Shown: piece by piece, positions 25,696 to 32,519 of the stretch
Layout: every line of letters starts with the position of its first letter
Position numbering within the stretch: the first letter of the stretch is position 1
NCBI RefSeq assembly: GCF_014982805.1
Contig: NZ_JADCKC010000003.1
Coordinates: 558,001 to 622,000, forward strand
DNA from: Gemmiger gallinarum
GTDB taxonomy: Bacteria > Bacillota > Clostridia > Oscillospirales > Ruminococcaceae
Reading direction: 5' to 3'
DNA length: 64,000 bases
Translations under genes and position numbers: made by a program
The notes under the pieces: generated by a model
Told to the model about the DNA's origin: nothing
The model's input: only the letters and a program-made list of their open reading frames with translations
Database searches by the model: none

Positions 25696-25724
25696 ATTAT
25701 ACCACGCCGCTTTAGCGCGTGCAA
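25696..25724 (-). promoter_or_regulatory. Promoter of the 25195-25638 gene
   Basis: Minus strand TTGCAC, 17-base spacer, TATAAT. Confidence 0.72.
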
Positions 25725-25988
25725 GTGTGTCCGGGCAAAAAACAGGAGTTCCTTGCCGCTGGGAAGGCGGCTCAGTTGCGGTGACAGGCGGGTCCCGGCA
25801 GGGCAGCAGCCGACTGTGCCGGCGGCCCCGACCAGGGCAGACTGCCGGGGTGCGGCCCTGTCTGAGGCTGTTCAACAGGACGGACGGCCTTGGCAAATCG
25901 GCCCGTCAGTGCTCTGGGGCAGCAACGGGGCAAAACAGCGGGGTGGCGGGGCAACGGATTTTTCCCTCAACCGGCAGGAAAAGAAAGA
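25725..25988. other. Spacer without a supported gene
   Basis: GC-rich DNA between two divergent promoters. The open frames here lack ribosome sites and family signals. I see no repeat or RNA-like structure. Confidence 0.5.
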
Positions 25989-26017
25989 TTGACAATTACA
26001 TTCTACAAGCGCAGAAT
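25989..26017 (+). promoter_or_regulatory. Probable promoter of the M56-BlaI operon
   Basis: TTGACA, 17-base spacer, CAGAAT. The -10 is weak but the spacing is exact, and it lies between and within the two candidate repressor sites. Confidence 0.55.
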
Positions 26018-26046
26018 ATAAGCAAAGAAGATTCTACATTTGTAGA
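26000..26046 (+). promoter_or_regulatory. Candidate BlaI-family operators at the M56-BlaI promoter
   Basis: TCTACA-TT-TGTAGA at 26033-26046 is a perfect dyad containing TACA-NN-TGTA, the core of BlaI/MecI operators. A second ATTCTACA half-site at 26000-26007 is 31 bases upstream, three helical turns, and its right half is degenerate (GCAGAAT). The first site covers the promoter spacer and the second covers the start region. Control by the BlaI-like product of this operon is inferred. Confidence 0.65.
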
Positions 26047-26063
26047 GAATGTGAGGTGATGGT

Positions 26064-28049
26064 ATGTTCTCCCTGTTGACCGCCCTGTTTTCCGCCTATG
26101 CCGTGCAGGGTGTTTTGCTGGCCGCCGTGACCCTTGCGGTGCTGGGGCTTGGCCGCAGGCTGCAGCGGCGCTACGGCGCCCGGTGGTTCTGCCGGGTGTG
26201 GCTGGTGCTGGCGGTGCTGTTTCTTCTTCCCCTGCGGCTGCTGGCGCCCGACGCCCCCGCCGCCCGTATCACCGTACCCGATGCCCTGACCATACCCCGG
26301 ACGGCTGCCGGGTCCGTTCTCACAGACGAGGCCCTCCCATTGGCAGAGGAAGCAGCGAACAGCTCTCCCTCCATGGAGGATGACGCCATTCCCCCGGCTG
26401 CGGTGGACAGGCCGTCCCCGGCAGTTCCTCTGCCCCGGGACGCGGCGGAGACCGGACGGCAGCTTCCTCCTCTGATCGAGGTTGCCGCGGGGCTGTGGCT
26501 GACGGGGGCGGCGGTGCTTCTCTGGCAGGGCCTTGCCTGGGGTCTGTGGTACCGCCGGGTGCTCCGGCTTCGGCGGACCCCCGACCCCGAGTGGCAGACC
26601 GCTCTGGAGGATGCCCAACGGCAGGTCTGCCTCCGCCGCTCTCCCAGGCTGATGGCCAGCGCAGGGGTGGGCGGGCCGCTGGTGACCGGGCTGCTGCGTC
26701 CGGTACTGCTGGTGCCGGTCCAGGCGCCGCCCCGGGAGCAGGCCGCCCTTATGCTGACCCACGAGCTGACCCATCTGCGCCGGGGAGACCTGCGCTTCAA
26801 GCTGGTGCTGGTGCTGGCGGCAGCAGTTCACTGGTATAACCCGGTGGTCTGGCTGCTTTTGCACCGGGCGGGACGGGACATCGAGGCCGCCTGTGACGAG
26901 CAGGCCGTGGCCGGGAAGGACCGCGCCTTCCGCGCCGCCTACAGCGATGCTCTCCTGCGGGCCGTCCGCATGGGACGGGCGCCCTCCCTCACCACCGGCT
27001 TTGCCCTGAGCCGGGCGGACTGGGCCGAGCGGCTGCGCCAATTGTGGGACCTGACCCCCAAGCGCCGGGGCCGAACTGCTCTGGCCGGGCTGGCTCTCTG
27101 CGCCGTGCTGGCGGGCGGGCTGGTCTCCTGCCGGATGCCTGCCGAGGACTCCTCCCTTCCCGCCGCCACCGCCTCCCCGGAGCCGGACACGCCCAAGACG
27201 CCGGAGAGCGCCCAGCCCTCCCCCGCCGCCGACCTGACCGGCAGCGAGACGGTCTGGGCGGATCTGGACGGGGGTGCTTACCTCGCCCCGGTTCCCGCCC
27301 CGCTGGAAGAAGCACCCTATCAGCTCCGGGACAGCTGGCAGGTTTCCTCCCTGGGTCTGGTGGGATGCGCCTGCGCCGACGGCAGCGGCGGGCTGGACCT
27401 CTACACCTCGAAGGATGAGGGCCAGAACTGGGACCACATCCACACCGACCTCTCCGGTCTGTTCGGGGAGGAGCCCTTCCTGGTCATGAACTTCCAGATG
27501 GTCAGCGACAGCACCGGGTTTGTGGTGCTGCGCCTGGGTTCCACCCAGGAAGAGGCCGCCCTGTGGCCCTCCACGTATTACTGGTGCAGCGACGACATGG
27601 CCGTTCTGAGCACCCGGGACGGCGGCAATACCTGGGAGCTCACCGGCCGCTACAGCCTGCCCGCCGGGACAGAGCAGGAAAACTGGCATTTGCAGCCCTT
27701 TTTGTGGGTGAATGAGAAGGTAGGCTTCTGGGCGCCCCACACCGACTACACCCACTTTGCCCTCTGGCGCACCGTGGACGGCGGCGCCAGCTGGGAGGCC
27801 CTGGACCTGAGTGCCCTGGAGGATGAGATCCCCTACGACGAGGTGCCAGGCATCCATACCTGTACGGTCAAGCTGGACCCCGCCCATCCCGGCCGGGTGA
27901 GGGTGGGCTGTTCCGCCGACCATAGTAATTCCATGGAGCACCGATTTTATATTTTCAGCGACGACCTGGGGGAAAGCTGGCAGATGGACTCCTCCACCGA
28001 GCCGATCTTCCCCGCCGCCGCTGCCGATGAGGAGAACAGCAATGCATGA
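26064..28049 (+). CDS. BlaR1-like M56 membrane protease with a C-terminal Asp-box sensor domain
   Basis: A 661-residue protein. Helices at about 5-27, 44-62, 138-160, 245-265 and 338-356 frame an M56 metalloprotease domain with HELTH (233-237) and a downstream EAACDEQA glutamate. After the last helix a Pro/Ser linker leads to residues 395-640. These hold four Asp-box (BNR) motifs of the form S/T-x-D-x-G-x-x-W, ending at W456, W524, W577 and W639. Classical BlaR1/MecR1 carry a penicillin-binding sensor here instead. It overlaps the blaI-like gene by eight bases. The likely role is signal-induced cleavage of that repressor. Confidence 0.85.
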   Translation: MFSLLTALFSAYAVQGVLLAAVTLAVLGLGRRLQRRYGARWFCRVWLVLAVLFLLPLRLLAPDAPAARITVPDALTIPRTAAGSVLTDEALPLAEEAANSSPSMEDDAIPPAAVDRPSPAVPLPRDAAETGRQLPPLIEVAAGLWLTGAAVLLWQGLAWGLWYRRVLRLRRTPDPEWQTALEDAQRQVCLRRSPRLMASAGVGGPLVTGLLRPVLLVPVQAPPREQAALMLTHELTHLRRGDLRFKLVLVLAAAVHWYNPVVWLLLHRAGRDIEAACDEQAVAGKDRAFRAAYSDALLRAVRMGRAPSLTTGFALSRADWAERLRQLWDLTPKRRGRTALAGLALCAVLAGGLVSCRMPAEDSSLPAATASPEPDTPKTPESAQPSPAADLTGSETVWADLDGGAYLAPVPAPLEEAPYQLRDSWQVSSLGLVGCACADGSGGLDLYTSKDEGQNWDHIHTDLSGLFGEEPFLVMNFQMVSDSTGFVVLRLGSTQEEAALWPSTYYWCSDDMAVLSTRDGGNTWELTGRYSLPAGTEQENWHLQPFLWVNEKVGFWAPHTDYTHFALWRTVDGGASWEALDLSALEDEIPYDEVPGIHTCTVKLDPAHPGRVRVGCSADHSNSMEHRFYIFSDDLGESWQMDSSTEPIFPAAAADEENSNA

Positions 28050-28437
28050 AAAACGCCTGCCCGATGCCGAACTGGAGGTCATGAAAGCCCTGTGGGACGC
28101 AGGCCAGCCCCTGACCCGCACCCAGCTGGAAACACGGCTGGCCGGGCACAACTGGGCCAGCACCACCCTGCTGGCTTTGCTGGCCCGGCTGGAGGCCAAG
28201 GGCTGTGTCAGCCGCAGCCGTCAGGGCCGGGGCTATCTGTATAGTGCCGCCCTGTCCCGCCGGGAGTATCTGCCGGTGGAAAGCCGCAGCGCTCTGTCCC
28301 GCCTGTTTGAGGGCAGCGCCAAAAATCTCATTGCCGCCATGGCCGAGAGCGACGCCCTCTCCGACCGGGACATTGACGAGCTGGAGGCCTATCTTGCCCG
28401 TCTCAAGGCGGGGCGCGGCGGGGCGCACCAGGACTGA
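28042..28437 (+). CDS. BlaI/MecI/CopY family repressor
   Basis: A 131-residue winged-helix repressor: LPDAELEVMKALWDAGQPLTRTQLE, then the recognition helix WASTTLLALLARLEAKGCVSRSRQGRGYLYSA and a C-terminal dimer region ending DIDELEAYLARLKAG. GAGGAG lies seven bases before ATG 28042, inside the protease gene, so the two are translationally coupled. The order, protease gene first and repressor second, is the reverse of most blaI-blaR1 pairs. The protease presumably cleaves it between the DNA-binding and dimer parts. Confidence 0.9.
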   Translation: MHEKRLPDAELEVMKALWDAGQPLTRTQLETRLAGHNWASTTLLALLARLEAKGCVSRSRQGRGYLYSAALSRREYLPVESRSALSRLFEGSAKNLIAAMAESDALSDRDIDELEAYLARLKAGRGGAHQD

Positions 28438-28489
28438 CGGCCTTTCCCGTCTCCGCGGCGCGGGGCGCAGAGAGCGCCGGACCCATACA

Positions 28490-28537
28490 AAAACACACCG
28501 GGAGGTTCCCTGTACAGGGAACCTCCCGGTGTGTTTT
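28490..28537. terminator. Perfect palindromic bidirectional terminator
   Basis: Two 24-base arms (28490-28513, 28514-28537) are exact reverse complements; AAAA and TTTT ends serve both strands. It separates the convergent blaI-like and ilvE genes. Confidence 0.9.
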
Positions 28538-28565
28538 GCAAAAGCCTTTATGTCAGATCAAGCGA

Positions 28566-29645
28566 TCAGAACATCTTTTTGACAGGGACCGTCCATCCCT
28601 TGGTGTCGGGCAGCTTGCCCCACTGGATGCCGGTCAGGGTATCGTAGAGCTTCTGGGTCAGGGCGCCGATCTTGCCGTCGCCGATGAGGGCCTGCTCACC
28701 CTTCCAGTCCAGCTCCTTGACAGGGCTGACGACCGCGGCGGTACCGGTGCCGAAGACTTCCTCCAGCTTGCCTTCCCGGGCAGCCTGCATCACGTCGGCG
28801 ATGGCCAGCTTGCCCTCCACGACCTCATAGCCCCAGTCACGCAGCAGTTCGATGATGCTGCGGCGGGTGACGCCGGGCAGAACGGTGCCGGTGCAGGCGG
28901 CGGTGTAGATCTTGCCGTCGATCTTGAACATGATGTTCATGCTGCCGACTTCCTCGACGTACTTCTTTTCCACGCCGTCCAGCCACAGAACCTGGCTGAA
29001 GCCCTGCTCCTCGGCCAGCTCGCCGGCCTTGATGGAAGCAGCGTAGTTGCCGCCGCACTTGGTAAAGCCGGTCAGGCCCGGAGCGGCACGGATGTATTCA
29101 TCCTCGACGTAGATGCGGACGGGGTCGAGGCCCTCGGCATAGTAAGCGCCGGAGGGAGAGCAGATGATGCAGAAAATGTAATGCTTGGAAGCATGCACAC
29201 CCAGGCCCACGTCGTTGGCGAAGCAGAAGGGGCGGATGTACAGCGAAGCGCCGTCGGAGTAGGGCACCCAGTCGCGGTCCACATCCACCAGAGCCTCCAC
29301 AGCCTGGACGAAATCGTCGGCCGGGATTCTGGGGATGCACAGACGGTCGGCGGAATCCTGGAAGCGGTTGGCGTTGCAGTCGGGACGGAACAGCTGAACG
29401 GTGCCGTCGGCGGTGCGGTAGGCCTTCATGCCCTCAAAGATCTCCTGGGCGTAATGGAACACCACGGTGGCGGGGTCCAGCGGCAGCGGCGCATAGGGTA
29501 CAATGCGCGGATCATGCCAGCCTTCGCCCTCGGTGTAGTCCATCAGGAACATATGGTCGGTGAAAATCTTGCCAAATCCCAGATGATTCTCATCGGCGGG
29601 CTTGGCTTTGGGGGTGGCGGTACGGGTGACCTTGATATCCAACAT
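28566..29645 (-). CDS. ilvE: Branched-chain amino acid aminotransferase
   Basis: A 359-residue fold-type IV PLP aminotransferase that interconverts Leu/Ile/Val and their keto acids. Markers are FGKIFTDHMF, QEIFEGMKAYR, RPDCNANRFQDSADRL, the lysine in FTKCGGNYAAS, GVTRRSIIELLRDWGYEV and FGTGTAAVVSPV. AAAGGAG stands nine bases before the ATG at 29643-29645; an ATG six bases earlier is possible but crowds the site. It is monocistronic, behind a leader of about 260 bases, with a BlaI-type dyad over its promoter. Confidence 0.93.
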   Translation of the reverse strand: MLDIKVTRTATPKAKPADENHLGFGKIFTDHMFLMDYTEGEGWHDPRIVPYAPLPLDPATVVFHYAQEIFEGMKAYRTADGTVQLFRPDCNANRFQDSADRLCIPRIPADDFVQAVEALVDVDRDWVPYSDGASLYIRPFCFANDVGLGVHASKHYIFCIICSPSGAYYAEGLDPVRIYVEDEYIRAAPGLTGFTKCGGNYAASIKAGELAEEQGFSQVLWLDGVEKKYVEEVGSMNIMFKIDGKIYTAACTGTVLPGVTRRSIIELLRDWGYEVVEGKLAIADVMQAAREGKLEEVFGTGTAAVVSPVKELDWKGEQALIGDGKIGALTQKLYDTLTGIQWGKLPDTKGWTVPVKKMF

Positions 29646-29692
29646 TCTCATTCTCTCCTTTGTCCGGCGGGCGGTGCCGCAAAAACGCACAC

Positions 29693-29743
29693 AAGCGGCA
29701 GGCTGGGGCCGGAACAAAAGCTCCGGCCTGGGCGATGCCGCTT
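29693..29743 (-). promoter_or_regulatory. Large hairpin in the ilvE leader
   Basis: AAGCGGCA and TGCCGCTT close a stem around an inner GGCCGGA/TCCGGCC stem. On the minus strand it is followed after six bases by GTTTTT. It could be an attenuator for amino-acid control. I could not find the T-box core, so the class is open. Confidence 0.45.
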
Positions 29744-29915
29744 TTTCCCACCCAAAAGCAGGCGCGGCAGACTCGTCGGGTTTGTTTGATCAGCTCCGCA
29801 GACAGCCTCTGACAAAGCGGCGCGGCCCTGCCCGGCACACCCCCGTGTACCGGTCCGCCGCGCTCCCGATACCCCCGTTTTGTCCGGGGCCTCTTTTGAA
29901 CGGACCTTAACTGAC

Positions 29916-29944
29916 ATTATAGCGCCGTGATACGCCAAATACAA
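29916..29944 (-). promoter_or_regulatory. Promoter of ilvE
   Basis: Minus strand TTGTAT, 17-base spacer, TATAAT. The transcript would carry a leader of about 260 bases. Confidence 0.72.
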
Positions 29945-29957
29945 GTGTACATTTGTA
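29940..29957. promoter_or_regulatory. 18-bp dyad overlapping the ilvE -35, two interlocked TACA-NN-TGTA sites
   Basis: TACAAGTGTACATTTGTA is palindromic at 16 of 18 positions. It contains TACAAGTGTA and TACATTTGTA sharing TGTA/TACA. The second ten-mer is identical to the core of the operator in front of the M56-BlaI operon (26035-26044). It covers the ilvE -35 and lies 36 bases before the -35 of the divergent gene. Confidence 0.6.
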
Positions 29958-29992
29958 ATTTCATGCTCTAAAGCGCATCTTTTCACCGATTT

Positions 29993-30022
29993 TTGACGAC
30001 CTTATAAAAGGCGTGGTATAAT
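29993..30022 (+). promoter_or_regulatory. Promoter of the tandem 808-residue membrane protein genes
   Basis: TTGACG, 18-base spacer, TATAAT, with a short leader of about 27 bases. With the ilvE promoter, dyad and leader, it explains the 410-base gap 29646-30055. Confidence 0.72.
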
Positions 30023-30055
30023 ACCCGCAGATTTTCTGAGGAGGAGGCATGCGAC

Positions 30056-32482
30056 ATGCCGTTCATCGCGCTGCTGGCAACCGCTGCGCTCTGTCTGGGC
30101 TTTGCCCTGCTGCCCTGTCCCGTCCAAAACCGCCCTCCCGCCCGCCGGGATCTGGGCATCGCCGCCGCGGTGCTTGCCGGTGTGTGGGTCTGGGCTTTTC
30201 TCTTTTTCGGCAGGCCGGGACTGTTTGTGGATTTCGGGCTGTTCCGGCTCTGCGCCCTGGGCGCCGCCGCGGCCTGGGTATCCGCCTGCGTCTGCGGATT
30301 CCGGCTGCGGAAAGCCCTGCCCCGCCACGTCAGAAGGCTGGGGGTCGCTGCGCTGCTGGTTTTCACCGCCCTGGGCTTTGAGATCTTTCTGGGCAATGTG
30401 CAATATTTTGCCACTCACGACTATGTTCCCATCCAGCTGTTCGACTATCTGGAAAGCGACGTGGAGCGGGGCGACAACGGCGAGGTCATCCTGTCGGGGA
30501 ACAGCGCCGAGCTGCGCTTTGCCGACATCAACCAGCCGCTGTACAATCTGCAGCTGGAAGGCCTCACCTTCCTCTATGACGGAGAGTATCCCGACCGGCA
30601 GGACCCGCTGTTCACCATCCAGGTGACCGCCGCCGACGAGGCCAACGCCCAGGGTCTGGCGGGGGGCAGCTGGGATGTGGCCTGGAAGTCCTCCCGCAGC
30701 TGGTCCCGGGTGCTGGACTTTTCCGGTAAAATCAGCTGGCTGACCCTCTCCGCCGCCCCCTATGACGGGGAATATATCTGGCATTCCTTCCATTACTCCC
30801 TCACCGGCATCGCTGCCAACGCGCCCCAGCCTTTCCGCTTCTCGCTGCTGCGCTTCGCCGTGGTAGCCCTCGTTCTGCTGGCAGGGTGGGCCCTGCGGCC
30901 GTCGGGCAGCCTCTGGAACCGCCGCTACTTTGACGCGCCCGGGCGCTTTCGTCCCTGCGTGGCCGGGCTCATTCTGGCCTTCAGCCTGGCGGCAGCCCTG
31001 GTCCCCTTTGCCGACCCCATCAATTCCGGGGTGGCCACCTCCTATTATAATGTGAATAACTGGGACGGCGTCAGCAACGTCTATTTCACCAAGCACATCA
31101 ACGACTGGCAGAAGGACGCCTCCAGCCAGCTGGGGGCGCTGGCCCATTCCCTGCTCAACGGCCGCCTGGACCTGGAGCTGGACCCGCCGGAAGCCCTCGT
31201 GGCCATGGACAATCCCTACGACACCGTCGCCCGGGCCGCCCAGGCCCCCGACGCCCTGTGGGATGTAGCCTACTACAACGGCCGGTACTATGTCTACTTC
31301 GGCGTGGTGCCCTGCCTGTTGTTCCAGCTGCCCTTTGAGGCCGTTACCGGCACCCGGGACCTGCCCCCCTGCATCGGCATGATCGTCATGTCCATCGCCG
31401 CGGTGTTCGCCGCCTTCGGGCTGGTGAAGCAGGCGGCCAGGCGATGGTTCCCCCGCATTTCCGCCGCCGCCTATCTGATCGCATCCTCCGCCGTGGCGGG
31501 ATGCACCCAGCTGTATTATCTGCTGCTGCGTCCCTCGGTCTATGAGTACGTGATTTTGTGCGGGGCCTCCTTTGTGCTGCTGGCTTTGTGGCAGTGGATG
31601 GCCGCCGCCAACACCTCCGACGAACACCGCGGCGCCCGCCTTGCCCATCTGGTGCTGGGCAGTCTGTGCATGGCCCTGGTGGCCGGCTGCCGCCCCCAGA
31701 TGGAGATCTTCGCCTTCCTGGCCCTGCCCATCTTCTGGAAGCAGTATGTCACCGATCGGCGGCTGTTCACCCGCCGGGGGGCCGTAGAGTTTGCCCTCTT
31801 CGCCCTGCCCGTCCTTCTGGTGGCCGCCGGACTTATGTGGTACAACTACGCCCGGTTCGGCTCTCCCTTTGACTTCGGCGCCAACTACAACCTTACCTCC
31901 AACGATATGACCAAGCGGGGGCTGAGTTTGGGCCGGGTGGCTCCGGCGCTGCACTATTATCTCTTTGCCGTTCCTCTTTTGAAGGCGGTATTCCCCTACA
32001 TCCATGAGCTTCGGGTAAACACCAATTATATCGGCCAGACCATCTCCGAGCTTATATACGGCGGCATCATTACTACCACTCCCTTCCTGTGGGTGTTTGC
32101 CTTGCTGCCTGCCCTGCGCCGCCGGCTTTCCCGGCTGCGGCTGTGGGGCGTGGTAGGATGGTGTCTCTTCTCCGCCGTGGCCCTCAGCGCCCTGGACGCC
32201 ATGATGGCCGGTATCCTCTACCGCTATCTGGCCGACTTTGCCCTGCCTCTGCTCTTTGCCGCCGCCCTCTGCTGGCTGGCCCTGGAGCAGGTGCTGGACG
32301 ACCACCGCACTGAACCCGCCGCCCTCCGCCTGACTGGTCTTTACCGTGTCGCCATGCCGGTGACTGCCGCGGCGGGCATGGTGTTCTGCTTCTGCCTTCT
32401 CTTTGCCGCAGAGCCCTGGCTGCGCAGCCAGAGCCCGGCATTGTATCAGACGGTCAGCCGCCTGATCCAGTTCTGGCTGTGA
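30056..32482 (+). CDS. Large polytopic membrane protein, copy 1 of a tandem pair (GT-C-like layout)
   Basis: An 808-residue protein with many membrane helices. Three helices come first, then an extracytoplasmic beta-type domain of about 150 residues (130-270), then about ten further helices. Conserved landmarks are a LAHSLLNGRLDLELDPPEAL segment, YYNGRYYVYFGVVPCLLFQLPFEA, and LWYNYARFG-type loops (here MWYNYARFGSPFDFG). The layout recalls GT-C membrane glycosyltransferases using polyprenyl-linked sugars, but I see no proven catalytic motif. GAGGAGG supports the start. The next gene is a paralog of exactly the same length. Confidence 0.75.
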   Translation: MPFIALLATAALCLGFALLPCPVQNRPPARRDLGIAAAVLAGVWVWAFLFFGRPGLFVDFGLFRLCALGAAAAWVSACVCGFRLRKALPRHVRRLGVAALLVFTALGFEIFLGNVQYFATHDYVPIQLFDYLESDVERGDNGEVILSGNSAELRFADINQPLYNLQLEGLTFLYDGEYPDRQDPLFTIQVTAADEANAQGLAGGSWDVAWKSSRSWSRVLDFSGKISWLTLSAAPYDGEYIWHSFHYSLTGIAANAPQPFRFSLLRFAVVALVLLAGWALRPSGSLWNRRYFDAPGRFRPCVAGLILAFSLAAALVPFADPINSGVATSYYNVNNWDGVSNVYFTKHINDWQKDASSQLGALAHSLLNGRLDLELDPPEALVAMDNPYDTVARAAQAPDALWDVAYYNGRYYVYFGVVPCLLFQLPFEAVTGTRDLPPCIGMIVMSIAAVFAAFGLVKQAARRWFPRISAAAYLIASSAVAGCTQLYYLLLRPSVYEYVILCGASFVLLALWQWMAAANTSDEHRGARLAHLVLGSLCMALVAGCRPQMEIFAFLALPIFWKQYVTDRRLFTRRGAVEFALFALPVLLVAAGLMWYNYARFGSPFDFGANYNLTSNDMTKRGLSLGRVAPALHYYLFAVPLLKAVFPYIHELRVNTNYIGQTISELIYGGIITTTPFLWVFALLPALRRRLSRLRLWGVVGWCLFSAVALSALDAMMAGILYRYLADFALPLLFAAALCWLALEQVLDDHRTEPAALRLTGLYRVAMPVTAAAGMVFCFCLLFAAEPWLRSQSPALYQTVSRLIQFWL

Positions 32483-32519
32483 TGCGGCCGTATTCCCAAG
32501 GAAAGGGGTTTTCTGCGCT

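Noticed and set aside
29646-29915. T-box riboswitch upstream of ilvE
   Set aside because: The leader length and the amino-acid gene fit, and GGGTGGG occurs, but the GGTGGNACCGCG core and a terminator directly after it are missing. I kept it only as a structured leader.
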